A stretch of DNA of 64,000 nt from the NCBI GenBank assembly GCA_003991915.1, contig RQTK01000006.1:1228937-1292936 (forward strand). Reading direction: 5' to 3'. Positions 50,888 through 62,560 of this stretch are shown in pieces. Position numbers and translations under genes: made by a program. Positions within the stretch are counted from its first letter, which is position 1. Each line of letters starts with the position of its first letter. The DNA is from Elysia chlorotica (lineage: Eukaryota; Mollusca; Gastropoda; Plakobranchidae). The notes under the pieces were generated by a model. That model worked only from the letters and a program-made list of their open reading frames with translations. It made no database searches and was not told the DNA's origin.

Positions 50888-51462
50888 CGCAAGCTAAATC
50901 TAATATGTGTTGTTCATCTCGATATAACAATGTTTTTACTTCAGCACAAAAATCTACACCCGTCCAACTTAACGAAAAGATTGCGCGTATGAAAGATGCG
51001 GGGAGGGGAGAAGACCCAGACTTACTTCCACACACAGATTAAAAAAAAAAAAAGGAAACGAGCCTAGCTTGGCCTCTTGCGTTGGGAAAAGGCTAATGAA
51101 ATAATCCCAACATTTTAGAGATAATTGAATAGAGTGGCTGGGGCCATAGTGGAAGCCAAGCTTTGGTTAAAACAAGAAAGCCGTCTCGATTCTCATTGTG
51201 TTGGGATAGCGACAAGAGCAAAAAAATGGGTCACCAGACACAGAAAAAGGGAGAAGAACGGAAAAGAGAACGAAACAGATAATAAAAGGCACAACTCATG
51301 AAGACATTATAAAAAATTAAAGATGGTGAAACGTGATGAGAAAATCAAGAGTAAATTATACGTGAATGTGAAAAAAAAAAAAACAATCAACAGATGTAAG
51401 ATTTAAAGGTCTAATATTTGGTGAGATAGGAAGAGGATAAGAAATTAGTGTCAAGCGAGAGA

Positions 51463-51519
<57 letters not shown>

Positions 51520-51541
51520 AATGATGACGATGATGATAATG
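51463..51541 (+). repeat. (GAT)n trinucleotide array
   Basis: About 25 GAT units with a few ATAATGA and CGA variants near the end. Confidence 0.96.
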
Positions 51542-51794
51542 AGATAAAGGGGGAGAGATATGCTCGTCACAGATAGGAGAAAAGCTGAAGAGACATAGAG
51601 AGGAAAATGTTAAGAGCGGAAAGTAGTAGGAGTGGTTGAAACAAAACAAAAAACCGTCCTCGTTACCGCTAGACAATAGAAAGAAGACCAGAACAATGCA
51701 CAACAGGTCTTAAACTAACAAATGTGTACTAGGAGAGTGTTGTGACCAGACATGTGAATGTTGCAACCAAACGCATCAAGTCAAACCTCGTCAC

Positions 51795-51865
51795 TGATGG
51801 CAAAGCAGGTGGATCAGTAGTGCTCTGGTCTCGCCAGTAAGAGGTTGGACTTTCGAATCGTCAGC
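51795..51865 (+). mobile_element. Weak tRNA-like SINE head
   Basis: GGTGGATCAGTAGTGCTC resembles an A box and ACTTTCGAATCGTC a B box, at tRNA-like spacing. No body recognised. Confidence 0.25.
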
Positions 51866-52560
51866 TAGAGCTCTAACATAAAATGTACAAACAAGATGTA
51901 GCTTACGTATCGCCGTAACAATAAAAGAATAGGTTAGAAGGGACAGCCACAGTTGGTGGCCTGCTTCTCTGTACAATAAAAGGATAAGAAGGCTTAGGAC
52001 GAGACGAAGCTACGCCATGTTTGTGCATTCTTCCTGTTGTCTGCGTAAAGAATTCTCAGGGGAACTATGGGACGTACAACTAACCACAGATGACATTATC
52101 AAGAACCAAAAAGGCTTCTTATTTAGTTTTCTGTTCGCTAGGGAGGAAACATCAATCAGCTTACAAAACAAATATAATGAAATAAGAACCCAGTACCAAA
52201 TGTTCACGGGCCAGACACGAAGCGAATTACTTTAGTTTCTTAAATTTTGGTTTTCAAGGGCGAGAAACGTCTCATGCATCTACAGGACAACAGGTTCTAG
52301 GCGCGCGATAGGTTAAAGAAACGCGAGCACGGAAAACAAATTTATATGAAATTTTTAATTTATTATGCTAAAAATTAGACTAAAGGTAAAAAAAAATCCA
52401 GCAAAAGTGGTAAGAGGGTAAATGAATATAGAGAAAGAGAAATTGTTAGAGAGTGAGGAATATATATACATATATAGAGAGAGTGAGTGAGAGAGAGAGA
52501 GAGAGTGCGTGTGTGAGAGAGAGAGTGAGATATATAGAGAGAGTGAGTGAGAGAGAGAAT

Positions 52561-52639
<79 letters not shown>

Positions 52640-53158
52640 GAGAGAGATTGGGGTAACGGCAAAATGGAGGAAGAGCTCTCAACCAACAAGTAGAGGTGAT
52701 AAATCTCCAATCACAATCCTAGAAAATGGGTGAATTAATAACCGAAACACTCTAGAAATTTTAAACGTTAATTTTGCTGAATATTTTTTTTGCTTACAAA
52801 TGTTTTGTTTTTAATTTCTTTCTTGTTCGAATTGTCTTGTTGTTGTTTTTATTGTTGCTGTTCTTGTTTTGTTGTTTTTTGTTGCTGAAATGTATCACTT
52901 GAAATTGCTACTGACAATAGTAAATAAAATTTATTGTAAGTATGACATTACATAGGAGGGAGGGAGGGAACTTAAAAAGACCAACATGCGGGAGGGTTGG
53001 ATTTACTTTCATACATTCAATTAGCAACATGCAAAATGTCTGGAACGTCACAAACAAAAACTAAGCAAAGTGATGGGGTCAAAAAAGGAAGGCTAGTTTT
53101 AAAAAATTAATACGTAAAGAATGCTCAGGGAGAGAGCGAGCTAAAGTGTGCGAGACAT

Positions 53159-53189
<31 letters not shown>

Positions 53190-53991
53190 AAGAGAGGCAG
53201 AGAGACAGAGAGAGAGAGAGACAGAGAGAGAGAGCGAGAGAAAGAACCGCAAAGACAAATCAGAGTCAACTCTCAATCATAATTACTTGAACAATTCAAA
53301 CACGATTTCTGTTCCATTAGAATGCGCATTGGGTGCGGCCTTTTCTTTAAGCTCATTCAATTATGCAGATTTAAGATGTGTAGGACGGACTGGCCCGTGG
53401 TGGCTGGAGCTGAGGTCCACAGTCGCGCTCATCTGCTCACATTAGCGGCTTGAGCAGGGGGGTGCAGGCTAAGCACTGCACAGACAGGCACACAGACAAA
53501 CAGGCAGACAGACAAACACATGGTAGACAGATACATTGACAGACAGAAAGATAAACAGACGGACACAGAGTCAGACAGATGAGTACTGGTTATCAAACAG
53601 AGGCGTGGACAATTCATGTAACACAATATCGTGCAAACAGCGAGTTGAGTCAGAGGTAGAAAGGGTGGCATGCGGGTATGGGATGAGAAAGGAAGAGAGA
53701 GAGAGAGAGAGAGCGAGGGGGGGGGGGTGGGGGGGTGGGCTTCTCTCTATATTTTTTTTTCCTTAAAACTATTAAATAAGAAATGTTGACAAGACCTAAA
53801 AGAAAAAAGGACAATAAAAAAAAAAACTTCATATCTTTGAAAACGCTACTATAGAGCACAATCATAAAACATTGTGTTTTATGGAAGAAAGTGTAATGCA
53901 TTTATTGGTTTCTTCACTAGTGCGAAACATTTTTAATGCTAGCAAGTGTAAAAAAGAGGGAGAGGGGGGGGGGGGGGGGGATACGACATGC

Positions 53992-54206
53992 TTGAATTGA
54001 GTTTTTACTTCCAAGCTATAATAATAATTTTCAAATAATTTGTACTGCAATATTTCTTAAGGGAGCTTTTCTGCACCTTGGATTCTACTTCCGCATCCAC
54101 TTGAATTGAGTTTTTACTTCCAAGCTATAATAATAATTTTCAAATAATTTGTAGTGCAATATTTCTTAAGGGAGCTTTTCTGCACCTTGGATTCTACTTC
54201 CGCATC

Positions 54207-54209
<3 letters not shown>
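53992..54209 (+). repeat. 109-bp tandem duplication
   Basis: 53992-54100 and 54101-54209 differ by one base by eye (GTACTGC versus GTAGTGC). The second copy runs straight into a (CT)n tract. Confidence 0.93.
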
Positions 54210-54255
<46 letters not shown>

Positions 54256-55127
54256 TTCTTCCTTTCTCTCTCTCTCCTTCTCTCTCTCATCTCTCTCTCT
54301 TGCTCTCCCGTTTTTTTCTCCACCTAGGCATCTGTACAATTATCCTCTCCTTATCCCTCTATCTTTCACTCACTTTTGTTTCTCTCCCTCCCTCTTTAAC
54401 TTTATATACACGTTCTGCCTACGGTTGGTCATACACAAAGCGGCGTTCGATTTTTTTAAACTGCCTTGCCCAACAGAGGAAAGTTTAGAAAATTATAATT
54501 ATAAAGAACCCCGATTTTTTTCTATGATTCATCCTTGTGTTAGAGCATGAAAACAATAGAGATCCAAAATAATTCCAGAGAATAAAAAAAAATTCCTCCG
54601 CACCCAAATCTACTTGGCCCATTGGCCAACAGCAATTTCGAAATAATCCACCTGCTCCCCCGCCTATTATCTCCCTTCAAACGAATCTGGAATATGCCGG
54701 CGCAACAACGTGCATAAAAAGCGGCCAATTTGGATTTTTTTAAGTTCGGCCACAAACTCTTAAACAAGCAATTTTTGACATCGCCCAATTTCGGCCCATT
54801 ATCCCCTGCTTAGGTTTTTTGTTTTTTTTTGTTTGTTTTTTGTTAGTTTCTTCGTTCCATCACTTCACGGCGCGCAAGGCTGGTTGTGAGCAGGTTCAAA
54901 GGATTGAGAGGGCGCTGGCGACAAAAAAAAAGACAAAAAGAAAAGAGAAATATACAAAGATTTAAAGGCAAACAAATGGGTTAAACGGGATATTTCAATT
55001 TGCATCTTGGTTTATCATTGGAAGTTGTGGTAATGTGGTAGTATGTACGAAGCCAAATTACCACACCAAAAAAAAAAAGAAAATTGAAAAAGAGAAACGT
55101 TACACCAAGAGATAGGAAGAAAGGAGA

Positions 55128-55499
55128 GAAGGAGAGAAGAAGAAAAAGAAGAAGAAGAAAAAGAAGAAGAAGAAGAAGAAAAAGAAGAAGAAGAAGAAGA
55201 AGAAGAAGAAGAAGAAGAAGAAAAAGAAGAAGAAGAAAAAGAAGAAGAAAAAGAAGAAGAAGAAAAAGAAGAAGAAAAAGAAGAAGAAGAAAAAGAAGAA
55301 GAAAAAGAAGAAGAAGAAAAAGAAGAAGAAAAAGAAGAAGAAGAAAAAGAAGAAGAAAAAGAAGAAGAAGAAAAAGAAGAAGAAAAAGAAGAAGAAGAAA
55401 AAGAAGAAGAAAAAGAAGAAGAAGAAAAAGAAGAAGAAAAAGAAGAAGAAGAAAAAGAAGAAGAAAAAGAAGAAGAAGAAAAAGAAGAAGAAAAAGAAA
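55128..55499 (+). repeat. Purine (GAA)n array with a 27-bp higher-order period
   Basis: All-purine for over 360 bp. From about 55233 units of 15 bp (GAAGAAGAAGAAAAA) and 12 bp (GAAGAAGAAAAA) alternate about ten times. The homopurine/homopyrimidine mirror structure could form H-DNA. Confidence 0.95.
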
Positions 55500-56599
55500 G
55501 TTGTTGTAGTTTTGTTGTTGTACGATGCAGAAGACATAATACAGACAATATTAACGAAGTAATATATATCCTTGAATATGCATGCAATAACTAGCATGCG
55601 ACTACGATTGACGGGCCAATAAAGAATATTTCTACGACGTAAACAGTATCAGCGGAAAACATTTAATGAAAGTCGATTCCAAATCCTAACGTAGACTGCT
55701 TTAAAATTGAGTTTGTGTAGATGGTAAATCGCCAGATACCTTAGTCGATAGTGCTCTTTGTTGGCAAGCAACAATAATTAGGAAAAACATGCAAGGCTAA
55801 CAATAGAGGTAACTATGGCTTCAAAATTTAGTTGACTTGTACACAAACCTTGGACATATTGTTCCTTCACTCTTTCATAACTTATAGTATGTTTCCAGAA
55901 CAAGTTTTGATACACATAATGTTCTATAAGAAAAAGTATATAATCACCATTTCGGAAAGCAGCATGTTGTTGTTGGACTGGGGAAAGGGTTGACATGCGG
56001 ATAGTTTTCAAAAATGTGATCTATTGTAGTTCTGTGTCCCCTTAGTTGTTCTTAGCATGCGTACAAGGAGACGGAAGCAGTAACTGAAGCTGGCGCAAAT
56101 TATCAGCAAATAATCCTTATGGCGTCGGTACTAGGATGTCCCACACAGTGACAAGCTTGAAAACCACAACACGTTTTACCACGTTTCTACACAAGGATTT
56201 TCGGTATTTACATAAAGGACAATGTGAAGTTTTAGTGAAAGAGTAGAATTGGTGTGAGGACAAAAGATTGAAAATGGCAGGGAGAAAAAAAACTACCATT
56301 CTTCCTTAAGTTGTTGCAAACACTGTTCACGCGTCCTTCAAGAGGACCAATGTGCACAGACCAGAGACAGAAGTGAGGAAATAACAACGCAACAAAATAT
56401 CAAATCAAGGAAACAAAATACGACAACTAGAAGGGGACATTTCAGCATTGAATGAAGTCGGTGAAGCTGAAACCAAGACGTAAAAGACAAACTGCTGGGC
56501 ATTGATACGGGTGATCAATGGGCGATCGCTCACCTCTGGACAGACTAATTACACGGGCTTCCTGTGGGAAGACGCTGCAGGAATGAGGTCGATGGGAGG
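55500..56599. other. Unassigned sequence between repeat blocks
   Basis: A - strand open frame at 55778-56011 (KTIRMSTLSPVQQQHAAFRN and onward) shows ordinary composition but no recognised homology or splice sites. The rest shows nothing. Confidence 0.4.
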
Positions 56600-56898
56600 G
56601 GGGTTCAGAGAGAAACAGACAAACAGAGGGAAACACACAGAGACAGAAAGAGGGACAGACAAACAGACTGAGGGAGACAGACATAGGAAGAAAGAGAGAG
56701 AGACAGACAGAGGGAAACAGACAGAGAAAGAAAGAGATACAGACAGAAAGAGGGAAACACAGAAATAAAGAGAGAGAGACAGACTGACAGACAGAAAGAA
56801 GCACAGAGAGAGAGAAAGAGAGACAGACAGACAGACAGAGGGAAACTGTCAGAGAAAGAAAGACAGACAGACATACAGACAGAGGGAAACAGACAGAG

Positions 56899-56935
<37 letters not shown>

Positions 56936-57209
56936 GGCAGAAAAGGGAAACACACAAAAAAAGAGAGACAGACAGACTGACAGACAGAAGGAAGCACAGA
57001 GAGAAAGATAGAGAGAGAGACGGGAAGAGAGAGAAAGAGAGAGAAAGAGAGAGAGAAAGAGAGATGGAGAGAGACAAACAAATAGACAGAGCGATAGACA
57101 GAGGGGGGGAAACAGGCAGAGGGAGATACGAAATATAAGGGATTTAATAAATTTTATTTAGACTCTTTTCGATGACTGCAATATTATGAAGAAAGCGCAT
57201 GCGATAAAA

Positions 57210-57265
<56 letters not shown>

Positions 57266-57275
57266 CGAGAGAGAG
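56600..57275 (+). repeat. GACA/GAAA/GA purine-rich block
   Basis: Over 600 bp of interspersed GACA, GAAA and GA units, then (GA)n up to the gap. It lies in the intron after the CYTH-fusion exon. Confidence 0.92.
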
Positions 57276-57316
57276 NNNNNNNNNNNNNNNNNNNNNNNNN
57301 NNNNNNNNNNNNNNNN
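57276..57316. other. Assembly gap (41 N)
   Basis: Lies between a (GA)n tract and the donor of the CYTH-fusion exon, 14 bases from the exon end. The start of that intron is therefore unresolved. Confidence 0.99.
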
Positions 57317-57329
57317 ATATCACACTCAC

Positions 57330-59763
57330 CAGTATCCCGCCACAGCGAGTCTATAGAGGCGAGCGCCTGGGTCAGTCCATCTCTGGCCCCTGCCACAGTG
57401 GCCGTCACTTGACCAGTCCAGAAGCCCAGGTCTGAGAGGAGCAGCTCCACGGTGAGCTCCCCTGACTGGCCTCCCAGGCTGTACTCGCGCCGCGTGCTGG
57501 CGGAGCGGCCAAACTCCTGCAGGCCTTCCAGGTGCACCAGGCGGGACACGCTGTCCTCGCTATCCACGCCGTCCAGGCGGCTAGCGGCCAGCTTGCCGCG
57601 TTTCCCAGAGCCTAGGAGAGCGGACAAGGAGCGGATGATACGGCTGTCCTCGTCCGTCTCGAGGAACTGGTGCTCCGTCTCTGTGTTGAAGAGCTTGGTA
57701 AAGTTAGCGCTCATCTGCCACCGGCCGTTCTGCGAGCGGAGCCAGGCGTCGGAGAGCGTGAGCGTCGCGTCGGGCGTGTCGTAGTAGATGTCGTAGCTCA
57801 CCGACTCAGAGCGCAGCACGGCGCCTTTAGCCCTGAGCGCCGCCTCGAACTTCTTGTCGCGGATGTTGAAGCGTCGACTTACGGAGACGGCTGGGTAGTC
57901 GCGAGATTTGGTTTTTGCTGCGGGACAGGTTTGTGTGAGAGGAGCTGCTGACGCGCATGTAGTTAGGCTGGAGGGTAGCGGATTTCTGGAGGTGGTTGCG
58001 TCTGGCTGGCATGAGCTGAGTAGTTGTTTCTGCTCTGTGCTGTCCATTGGGGCAGCAGGGCGGGATAAGACCGTGCCTGAACCCAAACCTAGGGAGCTGT
58101 TCTGGGAGAGTCCAGCCATGTGCTGACTTACTATGGGCGCTTCTTTGTACGAGCTGGAATCTTCCACTGAGGCGGGCGGTTTACCGAATGTTCTGGGCGG
58201 GACGGAGCTAGACATCGCATTCTCCATGAAGGATGCAGGATGATTGGTTGGACAGTACACAGATGCTTGACTGGCTACCTGGGACGAGGTCATGTCTTCT
58301 GAACTGAACCCTGGAGGGTCATCCAAGCCATCCGAGTCATCAAATGCTGGATTGCAGATTCCTCCTTGGTCGTCCTCTTCGGCAGAGAGCATGATGCCCA
58401 CGTCGTGGAACCTGTAGCCAGCCTGGATGCTCTCAAGGTCTACCAGCTTGTCCAGCGCCTCTGCCGCCTCCTCTTCTGAGGTTGCCACCGGCGCGATGAG
58501 AGAGTAGGGCGTGTACAGAGGGGCTGCAGCTGTTGAGGCCTGAAGCGTCAGGCTCGCCTCTGGCTGGGAGCTCGTCATCTCACTCGTCTCGGACACAAAC
58601 GCGTCGACTGAAGACCCTTCGTCGTCTAGCCCTGAATCCGGCCCAAAACGAAAGGCTAGTGGTCGCTTGACTGGAGGCGCGGGTTGGTCCGCTTTCTCCC
58701 AGGTCCTGTCCGGCGTGTTGTTCCGGGATTTGCGCTCAGCCAGTTCCTCCATGGCGTAGCTCCTGATGGCGGCGCCGGGCGAGTAGGCCAGCACGGGGGA
58801 CAGAGGGCGGTCAGGGCCTTTACCAGGCACATCCAAGCTCGAGAACTGTCCGGCCGATGAGACCAGGTCTGGTAGATTATTCAGCGGTTTGGTTGCCGTA
58901 GATCCCTCTGTTGCGTTGAGCACCGTGGTGGCATCCTCCGTTGATCCCATGGTCTGGTCTATAACATCCGTGATGTCGCTCACCATGTAGCTCGACTCAA
59001 TCATTTGCTGCACGTTCTCCCGCGCCGACTTCATCTTCTCCGACAACTGGTCATCCGGCTCCTCGGTATCTTCCACACCTTGGAAATGGACTTTCTTTTC
59101 CTGAGATGGAACCTTCAGTGGGCGGTGTGGTGTGTTGGGAAGCTCTCCTTCTCTCCTATCCACAAACTGGAACTCATTATTCTCCTCAACACTTCTTCCT
59201 CCGTCGCTGCCCACGCTGATGTTTCTGCAAGTTTTAAACCTGGGCGAGGCGACACCTGACACGGCAGACACGGCCCTGGGGGACGAGGGCGAGCTGATCT
59301 GGTACGTCTGCGAAATGTAGTACGAGTCAGAGCTCAGGCCGCGCGCCCGCACCGCGCCGTCATTCACCCGGTGTGGCTGGGCGTCCCCGGGGGAGAAGGC
59401 CGAGTCGTCTCCGTCCTCCAAAGGTCCGGCCAGGCACGGGTCAAGACTGGACACACTGGACACGCTGGATGTGCTGCCGCCGCTGCTGCTGGTCCTGTCG
59501 TACACTGTCCGGACCCGCGAGCTGACCACAGAGTCCGAGCAGGACAGCGCCGTCTCCCGGATGCCCTTCATCTCCACCGTGATCTCGGACCTCTGCACTC
59601 TGGGGTCGTGATTCTCGGAGGCGCTTTTTTCCTCAGTGGGCTGGCCCAGGGGTTGCTTAGCGGGGCTGATCTGGTCTGGGCTGCGGCCGGTGATGAGTCG
59701 CTCCTTCCTCTCGATGGAACACTGCCCGTCATCAGGGCCGACCTTCTCTCTATCAGTGGACAT
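57330..59763 (-). CDS. Large exon: disordered N-terminus fused to a degenerate CYTH (thiamine-triphosphatase-like) domain; gene incomplete
   Basis: 811 codons plus one base, read on the - strand from ATG at 59763 (context CACACCATG) to a good donor at 57330 (ATACTG|GTGAGT). Residues 1 to about 620 are Ser/Thr/Pro/acidic-rich with no clear fold. Residues about 623-811 align by eye along their whole length to human ThTPase: FNIRDKKFEAALRAKGA, DIYYDTPD (about 659-666), LTLSDAWLRSQNGRWQM, GLQEF, LTVELLLSDLGFW and SIDSLWRDTG. CYTH enzymes use ExExK near the start and a late acidic pair (human VGEVEA). Here these read SVSRRF and TGQVTA, so catalytic loss is likely. The C-terminal strand normally follows in another exon; a gap starts 14 bases past the donor. 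A good acceptor at 59808-59809 precedes the ATG, so an upstream exon (untranslated or coding) probably exists. Confidence 0.85.
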
Positions 59764-59807
59764 GGTGTGGCTGCTGGCAACAGTCACGTGATCACACACA
59801 GGCACAA

Positions 59808-59822
59808 CTGGAAGATAAAAAG
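59808..59822 (-). other. Splice acceptor before the CYTH-fusion exon
   Basis: Reading the - strand, a T-rich tract ends TTTTATCTTCCAG at 59808, 44 bases before the ATG at 59763. The frame stays open from the acceptor to the ATG, so an upstream coding exon is possible. I could not identify one with confidence. Confidence 0.65.
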
Positions 59823-61551
59823 GAGGATATCGTTCAGGTTTACTGCTATCAGCGCAGACAGAGAAAAACTAATAGGAAGGAAAAAAAATATCATTTACAA
59901 AAAAATCATTTTATTTTCCACTAAGGAGGAGTCAGCCTTACTGTAAAATTGTCAGTATTCATTACTACTAGTTCTGAGCTGTTTGTATGCCGTCTTAGCT
60001 TGTTTGATTCTAATCAACTCGGGTTAAAAGGAGGAGTGCAGTTGTTTTTCTGGTGTGTTTCGTGGTCAATGGAATAGTGATAAAATGATAATAAACAATA
60101 AGAAAGAGATTTTTTTATCTTTTCCATATTTAATCCTTTTTTCTTAGGTAAAGAAGGAGTCACATGAGAAACCAAAGGCCTAGCAACGTTTCTTTTCTTT
60201 CGAGATTTATAACGGGTGAAAGGAAAGTAAAGAAAGAATTTAAAAAATCAACTTTCTCGGCCCCTTTTTTTCTTATAACTTTAAGTCAACTTGAAAATGA
60301 AAATCAATGCACCGTCTTTCTAACATTCTTTTCAGCAACTGGCCACCCAGACATGTTGATTGGCACATGTTCTTCATTTTTTTTATAGACCACAGAGTAT
60401 TCAAAGACGTCCATGCACATTCGCAAATAGTTAAATAGGGTTTTTAGAGCCGCATTTTTCCGCGCAAGGAACGGCATTATCAATATCTGGGTGTTTTAAT
60501 TCTTGGACAAAATTCTTATTTCCTTAAAATGAACTCGTAACATTTGTGGCAAATCTAAGCAAGATAGTTATACGTTCAAGATAAAAACCAACCAAACAAA
60601 AGCGTTATAAAAAAAGGCGCCGAATATCCCCCTTGGCGAAGGATTGTTTCTTAAAAAAGCTAAAGGAATGGGTTCGTCCTGCAGCTTATGTCCCATACTT
60701 GCTTCACGAAACTATCCGCCGGAGTGGAATTCGTCTATACAAATCTGTTGATGTTAAGCAAAACATAAAACAACAAACAAAAGTGTATTGTTATACGCAG
60801 CAAACCGAGAAACATCACTTCGATACATGCATATGGTTGTATGCGCATAAAAAGGAGTCAGGTTTTGGGAAGCGAAACACAATTTTGGCTTCATAGCATA
60901 ATCGAACGGCTTTAGAAAACGGGGTAACAAAGACATAAAAAGATACTATGGTATCTGTAAGGGTGAGCAATGGGAGAGAGAAAGAAAGGGGGTGTAAAGG
61001 TAGAGAGACAGACAGATAGATTATATGGTTGACAAATAAGTTGACAAATAAAATTTTATTTCTTTCTTTTATTTTTTTTTATTAATGTTTCTCGAGAAAG
61101 GCTGTTCTGGAATAGCTGCGGGAGTATTTAAGCGGTTGTTCCCCTTTGACTAAGCACCCGTGAAAACTACAGTAGCTCCTTTGGTGTTTTTTTTTAAGTA
61201 CTCTTTGGGCAAGTTTACGTCGGGTCTAGAAATGAATATAAAAAAATCTATTCATCCTATAGGTGTAGAATATTATTGTTCAATGGAGTTTCTCGTCGTG
61301 GGAAAAAATGTACATAGGATATATCAAATGTGTTTAAAGAAACCTTGGGTAATGGTATTTGAGATAATTTTAGGAATATATGGAAACTTTTTTATTTTAA
61401 CTTCTACAAAGAGTGTTATTCAGTGTTACAATTGAACCTCCTCATGAAAAATGGGCAGCCAGAAAGGAAGGGAAGAAAAAAAAAACAATATTATGCAATA
61501 CATTCCAGCCATAAGTTGACGATTTACGAGACAAGAAACAGATATAGGGGG

Positions 61552-61555
<4 letters not shown>

Positions 61556-61634
<79 letters not shown>
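61556..61634 (+). repeat. (GA)n tract
   Basis: Pure GA dinucleotide run of about 79 bp. Confidence 0.97.
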
Positions 61635-61636
<2 letters not shown>

Positions 61637-62279
61637 TGTGGTGCAATTATTTTAACACGCAGATAAATTGTGAATTACTTGTAACTATATTGGACGTAAG
61701 AAGTCTAATGAAGTATATCTATATCAGCGTCCCTTTTTGTCAACATAATTGCAACAATCCTAATAAAAAAAATATAGACAATGAAAAAAAAAATCAAAAC
61801 AAGTATTCATAAGAAGATCAAAAAAAATTATTTCCCACCAGATACCTGTAAAATCGGCCACAGTAAGACCATAACCTTATGTGTATCGGAAATACAAGAG
61901 AGAAAAATTCATTCAGTTGTCTTGTCATCAAACAATAAACTAAAACATGAAAGGCACCCTTGGATATGTGCTCGTTACTCTGTAACGCTTGGAGAACGGA
62001 TAAAGCGCCTGTAAGGAATACAACATTGGGCAAATCAAGTTCTAAAGAAGCAGATTTTATATGGACTGTTGCTTTATATGGCCTCTACTTCATCTTTCTA
62101 ATTGCTAAAATGGGTTCCAGTTGGCCTATTCGTGAGTATATGTTTGTGTGGGGAAGTTTAATTGGACATAATTTATGGTGCAGGATTTTCTTTCGAGTTT
62201 GCTTTGGGAGTTTTTTGTTCTAATACCAGAAATTCTAGGATCATTAGTAATATCATAGTTCAGATCCTAGGCGGGCACA

Positions 62280-62560
62280 CTAAGACAGTGGGACATTTCT
62301 TTTGGAATTTGATGTTTGACCAGTGAGAGTCCAGCTTTGGTCCATGAAGCTATTTCTTTTCAGTCTGCCTTTAGTTGGTTGCTGCATTCTTTTTTTTTTC
62401 TCCATGTGGTGGTCTTTTAGTCGCTTGAATTTAGCAGCTTGAGCGTGGACCTTGGTAGCTCTGCAATCTTCGCATGACTGAACTCCACTAACGCCTTCAA
62501 CCTCCACTATAGGTGTGGACCTCATGGCTTCAATGACGATGCGTAGCCCGCCACTCTACC
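62280..62560 (-). mobile_element. Non-LTR retrotransposon (LINE) fragment
   Basis: The - strand reads GLRIVIEAMRSTPIVEVEGV, then KFKRLKDHHME and, after a shift, QQPTKGRLKRNSFMDQ. This pattern (LRIV..AxRSTPI..xE ... KRLxDHPM ... PTKxRLKRxSF) is what I know from the segment between reverse transcriptase and RNase H in Jockey-like LINEs. It is broken by at least one frameshift and short, with no flanking structure found. Confidence 0.5.

Larger units (their letters stand above)
50532..55127. other. Repeat-rich stretch without a recognised gene
   Basis: Contains (GTT)n 50614-50645, poly-A 50856-50886, (GAT)n 51463-51541, GA tracts 52478-52646 and 53130-53245, G homopolymers near 53716 and 53965, and the 109-bp duplication. 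54540-54830 is a unique island with no exon borders recognised. Confidence 0.5.

Noticed and set aside
59764-59805. Start of the CYTH-fusion protein at a GTG (59805)
   Set aside because: Non-ATG start next to a good splice acceptor; the ATG at 59763 has better context. The 14 extra residues could be coding only if an upstream exon joins in frame.
59371-59946. 191-residue plus-strand frame opposite the CYTH exon
   Set aside because: Antisense shadow of a GC-rich coding exon; no homology or splice logic.
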